This document shows positions 37,094-47,323 of a stretch of 64,000 nt of DNA, one piece after another; the stretch's first letter is position 1; every line of letters begins with the position of its first letter. The stretch comes from Cyclaneusma minus. Lineage: Eukaryota; Ascomycota; Leotiomycetes; Marthamycetales; Marthamycetaceae. The stretch is from assembly GCA_037179335.1 (NCBI GenBank), contig JAKZHN010000006.1:1302001-1366000 (forward strand). Reading direction: 5' to 3'. Below the pieces are notes generated by a model. The model had not been told where the DNA came from. It saw only the letters and a program-made list of their open reading frames with translations, and searched no databases. The translations under genes were made by a program, and so were the position numbers.

Positions 37094-37320
37094 TATTATA
37101 TAGAATTAAAAAGGGCGTTTTGAAAATATCTTGTAAAATATATGCATTAAAAATATATAAAAAATAAATATTATTTATTAAAAAAGCTAAGCAAGGCTTT
37201 TAATATATAATATTTAGGCATTGCTATTTTTATTTAAAAAGGGGAGCGGCTATTTTTTATAGCTAAGAAATATATGTAATGCATTTTTGTTTACCAATTT
37301 ATTTTTAACCATTGTGATAA
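37094..37320 (+). repeat. Right LTR of inner element
   Basis: About 226 bp matching 29,405-29,627 with transition differences; preceded by the purine tract AAAAAGGGAAATAA. Confidence 0.65.
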
Positions 37321-39114
37321 GAATTTATTGGCATTTGCGGGATTATTAATAATACAAATGTATTTTAAATTTTCCTAAAAGCTAAAATATTAAAAATAAT
37401 AAATATTAATTTTAAGATATTTTTTAGTTATTTAATTATTTGCTAAATGATTAAGCTTTTATTAAATAAGTGCTTAAAATAGTTTTTTTTAGCTTTATTA
37501 ACTAATATAATTAAATCCGCATTTATTATATTCTTAATAAAAACATTATATTTATAATATAAATTTGCAAATATATGCAATTTCCTTTTATAAATATTAA
37601 ATATTTTACCATTATATTTTATTTTATTATTTTTATATATTTTGGCGAGTTTTTAAATTTATTTAAAAATAGCAAAATTAAACAAAACGGCAGGCTGGTT
37701 GAAAATATCGTTATTAAAATTTTTGGAAAAAATAAAAATAGCAAATCCAAATATTTCTTATTTAAATTATTTAAATTCAATTTAAAGGCTTTTTTTAAAA
37801 ATAGAATTATTATTAATAAATAATAAAGAATTTTATTATAATTGGCAAAAGGATTTTTAGCAAAATTGGCAAATTAATTAGCAAATTTAATTATTGAGCG
37901 AAAATAAGATTTAAAGCAATAACAAAAGATTATAAATTTGCTATTAATGGGCTTAAAAATAAAAAAGCAATAGAAATTATAATGCTAATTTTTTTAAAAA
38001 AAATCGACGGATTTAGTAAAGCTTAGCAAGCTTTTTTTTAGCCAATTTAACAGCTTTTATTTAAAAAAGAAACCGTATAAGCCGTTGGAAATAGTAAAAC
38101 ACGGATTAAAAATCGAAATACATATATTATAATTATAAAGGTAATTTTTTATAATCATTTAAATATATTTAAATATTTTAGCAAATAATTGGGAAATTAA
38201 AATATTAAGATCATTTTTAAAATCATTTTAAAAAGCACTATTTATTTAACCTATAATTTTATGATTTTATAAAAAATAAAATATAAAGGCAAAAATAATC
38301 TACTAAATATAAATAGCCGTATTATCTATATTAAATTTATAAAAAATATATTTACCAGCCTATTTATAATTAATAATAATATTTAGCAAAAAGATTATTT
38401 TAAAAAATTGAAAAACGCTATAAACGAACCAAAAAAATTGGCATTATTTTTTACGCCAATAGCTAGAATTCTCTTATTTTTATTCTCTATAAAAAATCCT
38501 ATTATAATAAAAAAAAACCAAAAAAAACCCTTAATTTAATAATGGATTTTAATAATTAATTAAATCGTAATAAAAAAACAGCAAATAAATAATAGTGGTA
38601 AAAAATTAAAAAAAGATGTAAAAGCAAAAAAAAAGGAAAGGCTGGTTTTTAAATAATTATAGCCTTTGCTTAGCAAATAAAATAGATTTTAATTGCCAAA
38701 TTCAAATATTGCAAAATGTAAGCTTTTATAATCCAATAAATAATTAATAACAAAATGCATAATAAACGCAATAGCTAAAAAAATAAAAGCAAATAAATTA
38801 ATGTCTTTTATATTTTTTATAAATATTTTTAAGCTATATAATAGCTTTTTGCCAAATATAAATAGTATAAAAAATGGTTATTTAATTTTTTAGCATAAAT
38901 AAAGCCTTTAGCAACCAATTAAACAATCCGATAAAAATAAGCAGCGTTACTTTTTCCGGGAATTTTGCTAATTTATATTTTTATTAAAAAAATATTAATT
39001 AATATTGGTTTAACGGGATTATATAAAGCTAGCTAGTATTAGGATTAGTAATAGTGGTATATTAAAGCGTAAAAAAAAGCTCTTTCCGCAAACAATGAAA
39101 ATATCGGCGGCTTT

Positions 39115-39149
39115 AGCGTAAGCTGGTGCCTAAAACACCGGCTTACGCC
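39115..39149. repeat. GC-retaining perfect hairpin in AT block
   Basis: GCGTAAGCTGGTG and CACCGGCTTACGC form a 13-base stem (one G:T-type difference) around a short CCTAAAA loop. It is followed by CCACCCTTACTCTACGTAA, and this 90-bp patch keeps normal base composition within the hypermutated element. It may be the end of a small insertion. Confidence 0.6.
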
Positions 39150-40370
39150 ACCCTTACTCTACGTAATTACTCACTCGCCATGGTTAAATAAAATCCGTTA
39201 AAATTACTATTAAAAAATAGCTTTAAATATTCAGCAATTTGTTTTCAATTATTATTATTATTAAAAAGCTAAGCCAATTTGCCAAAAATACCAAAAATAT
39301 TTAAAATCAATTTATACAATCAAAAAACCCTAGCAATATATTATAGTAAATTTTATTATCAATTTGCTATTTAGCAAAAATAAAAACGCTATAATAATAA
39401 TTATAAATTGGTTTTTCAAAATAATTTATTTAATCCTTTGCTTTTTTAAAACCGGATATATTGAAAATTTATTTTCCAAGCAAATAGCATAGCTATTTTA
39501 TAAAAATATTTTTAAATTATATAGCCAATTGAAAAGCATTATTTTAAATAAAAATCTCTAATTTATAGCTAAATTTCAATGCTATTTTTATAAATTTCTA
39601 AATATTAATTATTGCTTATTAATTGCAATCTATTTAAAAACAAATAAATAAACCAAATAAATAAATTTTAAAATTAAATAATTATTATAAATATATTGCA
39701 ACGGCTAAAAAAATAAATAAACCGAGTATTTTCTATTGGTAAAATTCGGCATTAATAATCATATAAATTAATTAACGATTTTTTTTATATTCATTATTTA
39801 AATAATTATAAAATTAAAAAAAAACACAGTTTAATTTGCAAAAAATATAAATTATATTTATTAATTTTTTTTTAGAAAAAAATGCAATTTTATATCAATA
39901 AATACTATAAATTATACCCCAATTACCCAATCGATAATATAATATATTTATTTATAAAAACTTTAAAAATATTAAAAAAAAACTCGAATTAAAATAAATC
40001 GGGCCATTTACTATTATATAATAATATAGCCTTATTTTTTTGCATTAAATATTTTGCAAATTTATATTAAAGCCGGCTTATATAATTTTTTTTACACCAA
40101 CCTGCTTTAATATTATTTAAATAATATTATTTCCCAAATAATAGCTATTAAAAACATTTTTAATCATTATTTTAAACGACGAAAATAATTAATAGAAAAT
40201 AAATTATATTTTTAACTTAAAAATAATCGAAAAAAAACTTTACTATTAAATTAAATAAACCAAATACTCTATAAATAAAAACTGGCATTTTTTTTATTTT
40301 AATAAAAATTACCTTATTTAATAGTATAAAAAAAACCCTTGCAGGCCAAGCATAAAAAATAACATGGGTT

Positions 40371-40910
40371 AATCGGGGCGCAAGCTTCGATTAAAGAATT
40401 AGCAGCGCAGTAAATCCATAGCTCCAGCTCCAGCTCCAGCTTCCCAGCTTCAGCGCATGTGTATTGTGGTCCGGAGAAGGCAGTCTGGCATGCGCCATGG
40501 CTGAGAGGAAGGGCGAGGGCGAGGGCGAGGGCGAGGGCGAGGGTGAGGGTGAGGGCCTGGCATGACATGATTAGCTTGATGTAAACAAACAGCGCATAGG
40601 CATAGGGACTTGCTGGAGCTGGAGCTGGAGCTGGAGCTGGAGGGCTGGAGGGCTGGAGTGGTGGTGGTGGTGGTGGTGGTGGTGGATTAGTGGCTGGCGC
40701 AAAGCTGGCTGGCTGGAGTCACATGATTTCCTTTTTTTTTGGTGGGAATTAATTTACCCGAAGATTAAAGGGCTTCCAATTTGATCCCCCTCACCGGCAA
40801 AACCCCGGAACCACTAACAAATCTCGGACGGAGAGATTATAACTAGCAGCTCCGCCTCCGCTACTCAGCTCGTTCCACTCGCTTCGCAGCTTCGGCTGCG
40901 CTGCCAATAA
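40371..40910. other. Non-mutated GC-rich island with several microsatellites
   Basis: Within the outer element near its 3' end lies about 540 bp of ordinary or high G+C: (AGCTCC)n near 40,421-40,441, (GGGCGA)n at about 40,512-40,552, (GGAGCT)n at about 40,614-40,641 and (GGT)n at about 40,659-40,682, then CTCGTTCCACTCGCTTCGCA. The words AGCAGCGCAG (left) and CTGCGCTGCCAA (right) are inverse partners and may be the ends of a short insertion. An 84-residue minus-strand frame over the repeats is Leu/Ala low complexity and not called. Confidence 0.55.
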
Positions 40911-40985
40911 AAAAATTAAAATCCAGAAATCGGTAAAACGTTTTTATACGCTTAATAAAACTCGCTTTAAAAAGCAAGGAAATGG

Positions 40986-41198
40986 TATTACGAGGCTTCG
41001 GGCCCGGCTTTGGGCCCTTTTGGAAAAAGGTTTCTTCGTAGCTGTTTATTTACACGCTAGCGCTTTAAACGACCGGTTGGGGATTTTGTCAGCTACTTAA
41101 AATAGCCATTCCCCCATCCCTCTTAATTCTTTAGCTTTATTTATCTTGTCTATACCTGGGTATCGGTCCCACATGACCCCTCCTGCGTCCCCGTGATA
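40986..41198 (+). repeat. Right LTR of outer element
   Basis: 213 bp, far less mutated than the left LTR; starts TATTACGAGG (TG changed to TA) and ends CCCCGTGATA, directly followed by the ATTTC duplication at 41,199-41,203. Confidence 0.85.
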
Positions 41199-41203
41199 AT
41201 TTC
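41199..41203 (+). repeat. Target-site duplication ATTTC, right copy
   Basis: Exact match to 25,779-25,783. The next base, 41,204, starts a codon in the same frame that was cut at 25,783. Confidence 0.85.
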
Positions 41204-42170
41204 AGGCAATTCGGAAAATCTAATACATGGTTAAAGTGGTTCAATATTAGTATCAGCAACCAGACAAGTGGGAGAGACATCCAAAATACCGCAAAGAGGG
41301 ACAAGTACGCCGCCACTATCAAAAAGTTCCAACATCGAATGGTTCCGTTGGAGCAGTCTATAGGAATGATTGCAAATGCATTACAACCCGAATTTTGCGA
41401 AACAGCCAGAGTCTTCAACAAGAGAGTGGAGGAAAGCTTGAAAGACTACGAAATGCTCACTCCGTGGAAGTGGCATGGCATGCAAGCTACGCAAATCAAC
41501 ACTATTGTAGCCTTCCATAAGGACCCCGAAGACGTTCGAGAGGGGTTTGGAGCCATGACGAACATCGGAGAATGGGACGGCGGCCATTTCGTTGTCCCCT
41601 TCTCTGGGGCTGCGCTTCAGCAACATGCCCAACTCCATGATATTAATGCGCACATGCCTTTTCGAGCACCTCGTTACTGACTATATCGGCTCGAGGACAT
41701 GCTTCGTTTTCATATGCAAATGTTCAGCAAGCACAATTGCTCCCCTCGAATCTGCCGAGGGGGTTACCGCTATCAAAGAGCGAACTCGAAAGAGGAAGCT
41801 GGGAGAGGAGCAATCAAAGGAGAATGAGCTAAAGCTCATAGAAGAATACAAAAACGCACACCAAGGCCGCCTGAGGGTTGAAGCCGACAGAGAAGACTCA
41901 TACAGCGACTACGTCGCCACACACCCCACAGTCTTGCAAAAGGCAATAGCAAATAAGAACCGCCTCATAGCAAGCGCCCCCACGGAGGAGGCGAAGACTA
42001 CGCAGCGGCTGCGACCGGCGGCCTTAGACTACAATCGGTCTGAGGTCTTGAGGGCTCATCTAGCCCGCCAGTGGGTAAATAAACGCAAGGAACTGCGGGA
42101 CGACTCCGCGGCGGCGGACCCAGGCGACGACGATGACGAGCCGGTTGCCAAACGCCAGCGACGAGGCTAA
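41204..42170 (+). pseudogene. 3' part of the TET/JBP-like oxygenase gene, with a frameshift
   Basis: Continues the reading frame of 25,118-25,783 without a stop from 41,204. QATQINTIVAFHKDPEDV holds the HxD iron-ligand pair. GEWDGGHFVV then needs a one-base shift at the C run near 41,597-41,603 to reach LGLRFSNMPNSMILMRTCLF, EHLV (distal His) and GSRTCFVF (2-oxoglutarate-binding Arg position). Without the shift the frame ends at 41,680. After the core, TAIKERTRKRKLGEEQSKEN and a charged helical tail end at 42,170 in AKRQRRG. The ligand order H-x-D ... H ... R fits the double-stranded beta-helix of 2OG-Fe(II) oxygenases; the surrounding sequence resembles fungal TET/JBP-type members. Loss of function is expected from both the insertion and the frameshift. 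Confidence 0.6.
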
Positions 42171-42369
42171 TTCGTCGCAAGTCCGTGGTGCCATTGGATC
42201 CACGGTATCTCAATCCCCGACAATGGCAGCCGACCTCCTTTGGCTTGCGTTCTATCTGTATTACAGCTTGTTGATCTACAACGATTGCTTCTCTATGCAG
42301 TTATAGTTTGTGATGAAGAGTGTTTTTGTAACTCGGCCATGAAGGACTTTGTATTAGTAGCCAATTAAG

Positions 42370-42879
42370 ATGTCAATTGTTCCCAAGTTTCAATATTTTT
42401 ATTACACGAGACAGGCCAGTATTTTCGACTTTGACACCGAACAGGGCCGAGCACATCTGCGGGAGAAGTCCAAAGCCTCCAAAACCACAGAGGACCGCCG
42501 GAAACGAATCTGCAAGATACGAAAAAGAGTCTCATTAGAGCTTGGCGCACGAGCCGTCTTGGTATAGAATTCACTATACCCTGCCACTGAACGAACCGAG
42601 GAGTATATCTTCGAAAATGTCCCCTCGGTCAAGCGCTGGAGAGTGCTTCGGACCGCAGCAGATGCCAAAGACACCCACGTCGCAGACCTGACAAAGCATC
42701 CCAAAACACCCCTCCCGGTAGTTGCTGCGTTGGAAAAAGAGTTGACTAAGAACATTGAGATGCCTCCATCCTTGTTCTACAAGTACAATTCTATCAAACA
42801 GGCTAGGCGGGATCGAGGCGAGCACCCGTTTCAGCCCTCAAGAAAGAGAAAGAGGGGCGACGTCGACGAGTTGCCGTAA
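42370..42879 (+). pseudogene. Open frame with one internal TAG, unrecognised
   Basis: From ATG at 42,370 the frame reads FQYFYYTRQASIFDFDTEQG and a Lys/Arg-rich helix, meets TAG at 42,565-42,567, and continues in the same frame as EEYIFENVPSVKRWRVL, KHPKTPLPVVAALEKELTKN and ends at 42,879 after KRKRGDVDELP. A single CAG-to-TAG change would explain the stop. The family is not recognised. Position between two oxygenase-like relics suggests it is part of the same decayed cluster. Confidence 0.45.
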
Positions 42880-42978
42880 TTTGGTTGAGGCTTTAAGTAG
42901 CTCTAGTCATATGGTAACGCTCCGTGCAATTGCCTGATATCTATGAAAAAAATATTTCGCTAGGTAGGTGATGTTATT

Positions 42979-43309
42979 ATTCCCCTCGAATTGGCTAAGG
43001 GCATTACGGCTATTAAAAAAGTCGAAAGAGGAACCTGGGAGAGAAGTAATAGAGAACCGACGAGATGGTACCGATCGCCTCCTCTCAAGCAGCAAATCGG
43101 GATCGGTCCAAGTCTCAAGCCGCTCGGGGGGATTCTTTCTGCGAATATGTGGTTTCGCAGCCTACGGTGTTGAGAAAAGCGGTTGCTAACCAAAACCACC
43201 TAATCGAAACCGCCGCGAAGGATGAGGAAAAACACAATCAGCGCTTGCGGCCTGCCGCTTTGGATTTCCCTCGATCGGAGAAACGAGGGATCGACTCGTT
43301 CGAGAATTG
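42979..43309 (+). pseudogene. Second decayed copy of the oxygenase C-terminal tail
   Basis: Resembles 41,745-42,060. LELAKGITAIKKVERGTWE corresponds to LESAEGVTAIKERTRKRKL, and after a frame change YVVSQPTVLRKAVANQNHL and QRLRPAALDFPRSE correspond to YVATHPTVLQKAIANKNRL and QRLRPAALDYNRSE. The nucleotide match is partial and several indels separate the frames. Either a tandem duplication or remains of a second family member. Confidence 0.6.
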
Positions 43310-44280
43310 AACAACCGCAAAACGTTCAGCACGGAGGATAGGCGCTCACGGGGACGTTGAGCCGGGAATGTCGTTATGGTTCTTTCTTGTGGTCATGTTT
43401 AGCTTCACGATAGTTCATGGCGAGCGATGTGTTGACTGGTTGTTCTGGAGCTGAATGAAACGCGTTGAATCTTATCGTCTCTTGATGTGACGTGTTCAAG
43501 CCCAGCCGGCGTCGAAGTCCCCATATTGTCAGAGGAATCGCCACTCTCTCTCCCTTCTTCTTGTTCTTCTTGCATTCCTTCACTGGGACATCTCACTCTT
43601 CTTCTGCCACCCGCTCTGGTTGTGCTTTCGCAGGGGTAGCCGGCTCAATAGCAGGCTTGATATCCTCACGCATTTGAGAGCTTTCGGAACATCATTCGTC
43701 AAAGGAGAAGTCAGCTCTGAGGCGGAGGAAAGAGGTCAAGTCACCGACGAAGCCCAATCTGAGTCTCTAAGGCAAATAGAGCTCAGTTGGCGATTCTTGA
43801 GCGAAGATTGGTTACCGAAAAGAGTAAACCTGCCTTCCTATGTTATGAGTCCGAACCACGCTAGCAGAGAAGGTTCGATGACGAGGGACCACTGACCAAT
43901 TTCTTTTCAGGATAACTGGGGATTATAGTAGTGTAATAGTAGTACATCCATGTCTAAAAGAGAAGATAGGTCGGCGACAATAGAGATGAAGTTATCCCTA
44001 CATGACTGTCGGGTGGTTTCACCTTGTTCTAACAATATGATCCATGAATAATGCATAGTTGTGAAGCAAAGAAGTGATGGCGAAGCATCCGACCCAGCGA
44101 GCTGAAAACGCCAGGAGGAAGTTTTCACAGACAGCGAGCGTATGATGGATGTATCCGAGACTTCGATCGCCTCTAAAGAGAAGCTACAAGAAAAAAGTCT
44201 TTCCGAAACGACCCATGCGCAAAATTTTCAAAAAGAAAAAAGATGTTCGTTCTAATCATGGTAGACCATAATTCGCAGGA

Positions 44281-44375
44281 TGCGGCTTCTGTGGATCGAA
44301 CACAGTGCCTCCAGATAATTGTGTGACCTGAAGTTTCGCTTCAGTCTGGCGCTCTCCCAAGTGAGCTAAAGCCGC
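44281..44375 (-). tRNA. tRNA-Phe (anticodon GAA) with a 22-nt intron
   Basis: On the minus strand, acceptor GCGGCTT pairs with AAGCCGC, D-stem GCTC/GAGC, anticodon stem CCAGA/TCTGG, and T-arm CTGTG-TTCGATC-CACAG. The anticodon loop reads CTGAAG, then a 22-base intron after position 37 (the normal place), then A. The intron contains CTTCAG, complementary to the anticodon region CTGAAG, as in other fungal tRNA-Phe precursors. The discriminator base is A. Confidence 0.93.
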
Positions 44376-45584
44376 TTGGTTTATTGATGAAAAAATTGCG
44401 CGGATTGGAAATTATGGCGTGGCGAATTTTGAGAAAATATTTGTGTGCGCACGGCCGGGCCCACAGATCATCTGATGTGGGGACTGGAATTGGCCGCTGG
44501 AGCAACCTCAACCGATACATGTATCGACAACTTAATTCTGACCACCGCCAAGTATTAGTATATTAGCACTAGTCTCTACACAAGGGACCATGCTTTTTTT
44601 CTGTCGAGATTCGCTCAGTTCGCTGCCCGTCTTTCCAAATGAAATTGAACGTCGGGGTATTTTGTTCGACCTCTCCTCTCTACCAGAGTGATTCAACAAG
44701 TTGAGCGGTTTTCTCTTCACCACTTGACAGCTGGCACCGGATTTCTATAGTCCATCGCTGTTAGTTACTAATACTTCCATCCTCAAAGAATTCGGGTGGT
44801 CTCTAATCTCTATGTCAAAGTGCAAAGTCTCTAGGTCGTTCGCATTATCCGCTTTTCGGGCAGAGCTTGCCAGGAGGAAGCAGAAGGCTGGATGAATTTA
44901 TATGTCTTTTCGACCCATTCTCTCTTCGTCGACAAACAAGGAGGCTTTTCATGATCTTGACAGAAGACGGAAAAATTATACAACGGGCAGTAAGAGAAGG
45001 TACTAACGGCGAATTGTCTCGCCCCCGACAGCTTTCTTGCGACCAAGAGTAGGGTAGCGATGTAGTTGACGAAAAGCTCCAATTTCTGGCCAGAAAGCGA
45101 GGTTCGGAAGCAATTGTGCCAAGGGTAAGCCTGTTCCTTGCACCGGCGTTATTCTCAAGGTAGAAAGACGCTGCGTATGGTATTCTACGCCTCCGGGGCC
45201 GACTTGCGAGGGCCAACGTGTCTCAGGGCCAGGAGATAGACCGAGACAATTCCCAACTGGTAAGGGGCTGATGGCGACACGACAGAACAGAGCCTCGTGT
45301 GTACCGTTACGCACAATGACAGGAGTTTTGGAGTTGACAGGGCTGGAATGTGGTGATGTCGCAGCTGAACGTTGAGGCGTGGTGGAGGCTTCAAAAGAAA
45401 AACAAGTAAAGATTCTATGCGCACGCACCTCAAGACAGATATCAGCCTCTCTCCTGTTGATCCCGCCTATTCCTCTCAATTCGAGTTCATTGGCAGTAGT
45501 GAAATATAGCAGCAACGCCACCACGAGCGCATCCAGACCTTGACGCGGGGGACAACGCCACAGCGGCAGCCTCGACTCGTTGAG

Positions 45585-45960
45585 TTATTTGAGACTACTC
45601 TCTGAACTATTTGAGCTGTGCCTGCAGCTTTTCTCCATGGATGAAGCTTGATCAGACGAGGCATCAAGCACCCTTTGCCTGTCAGCTTCTGCTTTCAGTC
45701 TCTCAGCCCCGCCTGGGCCGACATATGTCTCTGCAACGTTATCCCGTTGTTGAAACCGAATGCAAAGACTAACTATATGTGCCACCAGGGCGGAGGTGAT
45801 TCCTCCTAATTATCTTATGTACCGCTCTGCAGCTCCACCAGCTGCTACGCTTTGCATTTCTGCCACACCGTCTGTTGATGAGGCTACCCAACTCTGCAAA
45901 GTCGCTTTGGTGAACACAATCGAGACTATGTGGCGGCTGTGTCTTGGTAGAGTGGAGTGG
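45585..45960 (-). pseudogene. Broken open frame, unrecognised
   Basis: On the minus strand one frame reads HIVSIVFTKATLQSWVASST, VAEMQSVAAGGAAERYIR, then TAA at 45,812-45,810, then LGGITSALVAHIVSLCIRFQ and VAETYVGPGGAERLKAEADR to a stop at 45,585. A CAA-to-TAA change would account for the internal stop. The two GGAxER segments are alike. No family recognised. Confidence 0.35.
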
Positions 45961-47323
45961 AGGGTCACGCATCAGTTTCATTTGGTTCGAACTTTGTATG
46001 GCGCGCTATTTCACATCCTTGCTGATGAGCTTCTCCAGACATCAAATCATCTTTACGAGTGAAGTCTTATGGTTTTGGATCTGTCTATATATTTTCAACA
46101 AGCACAAGTCGTCAGGAGTACCTGCAGCGGTATGAAATTGACTCGCGAATTTTCGAAGAAGAAACTCACAAGTCGCAAGTGGACAAAATCCTCAAGTCTA
46201 CTAGAAGCTTCCGACGACTTTCAGGTCTCCAGGCTTCATATAAGACTTTCCGGAGAATGATAAATTGGGGTCAATTGGTGTGAGTGACCATGAGCGCTGC
46301 CAAAATCTATCTACCCATCCATCCGTGCAAGGCCAAGGGTCTTTTCGAAGTCGCAGGATATCTGCCCCCATCACTGTCACTTGACACACAGTGTGTCAAT
46401 TTGCGGAATAGCTTAGGCTGCTCAACTGCCGAACACTCCAGGTCAAACAACCCAAGTCGGACACTCGTCAAGTCTGCGGGAAGTCAGGGACTGTAATCAG
46501 GAGTGACAGATTTTCCGAAATCGACAGATGAACCCGGAGTGAAGGAGAGTCTGTGAACCAAAAAACTAATATCGGTATCTGCAAAGAGGCTTAGATGTAA
46601 GATGAAATCTAGGTTGTGTTTTCTGCAGCCCGACGAGCCCCGATGCCCTACTGGTTGCTTGAAATCCTCCTACCAATCCTTCAAGTGTGGGTGGTATGGC
46701 CACACCCTCTTCGAATATTGAGCATATTTGTCCCACTCCCCTTATTCGCCTGGTGCAGCAAGTAACGTCCCATTGCCTAGCCTTGCTCGACTGAGCTTCT
46801 ATGCGAGTCTATTTCCAGGTACAAGTAATGCAGCCCTCAGGAGACATTTCGTGGCTTTGTTTGTGTACCAGAAATGGCCTTGGGTAGTGGATAAGCCATC
46901 TATTGTGAGATTGGAATGCCCAATTGCCTGCCCCCAGACTTTCTATTTCAGGATTATGGGGCCATTAATCTACAAAAACATGTCTGAGGGGTCCGTATAC
47001 GAGAGCTGGCCATGGAACGTTACTTGGCTATGCATTCCTACATCTACGAGGCTCCCGGACACCTATCAGGGATATCAGGATCAGGACGGGAATGTAATTT
47101 TCGGTATAAGTTGTGTCTTCTACCCCTCATCTGCTGTTTTCAATATCAGATTCCATCGGCTTCAATACATCCGGATTTCCTCTACTTGAACAGTCTCAAG
47201 GGCCGCAGACTTCTAGCCCTGCTGAGCCTACCTTACCTCGACTACCTTGCTTACCTCGACCACCTCACCCTCTGTCGCTGCGTCGTCTTCTGTTCTTCTC
47301 TTCGCACAGATCCTACCGCCAAC

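Larger units (their letters stand above)
29405..37320 (+). mobile_element. Inner nested LTR retrotransposon, hypermutated
   Basis: Direct repeats at about 29,405-29,627 and 37,094-37,320 share long blocks, for example TATTTATTAAAAAAGCTAAG and CTTTTAATATATAATATTTA, and both contain a GCGGCTATTTT block. Where they differ the changes are nearly all C/T or G/A (ACACGGGGCCGAGG versus ATATAGAATTAAAA). A purine-rich AAAAAGGGAAATAA precedes the right repeat, giving plus orientation. The flanking pentamers AATCC (29,400-29,404) and AATTT (37,322-37,326) could be a duplication altered by C-to-T change, but LTR ends are uncertain by about 10 bp. No open frame of gag or pol survives. Confidence 0.7.
25784..41198 (+). 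mobile_element. LTR retrotransposon (outer), hypermutated and carrying nested elements
   Basis: Direct terminal repeats at 25,784-25,984 and 40,986-41,198 share long blocks (for example TACACGCTAGCGCTTTAA with one difference, and ATCCCTCTTAATT). They begin TGTTACGGGG / TATTACGAGG and end CCCGTAATA / CCCCGTGATA, and are flanked by ATTTC duplications. A purine-rich tract AAGCAAGGAAATGG abuts the right LTR on the plus strand, fitting a polypurine tract and plus orientation. The interior is so A+T-rich that no gag-pol frame survives; the longest frame is about 110 codons of low-complexity residues. Subtracting the nested LTR element (about 7.9 kb) and the inverted-repeat element (about 0.55 kb) leaves about 7 kb, a normal size. 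Gypsy versus Copia cannot be decided. Confidence 0.85.
43310..47323. other. 4-kb spacer with relics and one tRNA
   Basis: Apart from the tRNA (44,281-44,375) and the broken frame at 45,585-45,960, I see no supportable gene. A 173-codon minus frame at 45,003-45,524 and a 153-codon plus frame at 46,728-47,189 lack motifs, and the latter has no ATG at its start. The last 150 bases before 47,324 are pyrimidine-rich (CTCGAC, TACCTTGCTTACCTC) and are probably the lysozyme-like gene's promoter and leader. Confidence 0.4.

Noticed and set aside
25984..40985. Reading the AT block as mitochondrial DNA or a centromere
   Set aside because: Bounded LTR pairs, a target duplication and transition-only differences explain it as mutated transposons; no mitochondrial gene or satellite is visible.
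45003..45524. 173-codon minus-strand frame
   Set aside because: No motif and no homologous feature; length is within chance for the window.
46728..47189. 153-codon plus-strand frame before the lysozyme-like gene
   Set aside because: Starts with TTG, overlaps another open frame and probably covers promoter sequence.
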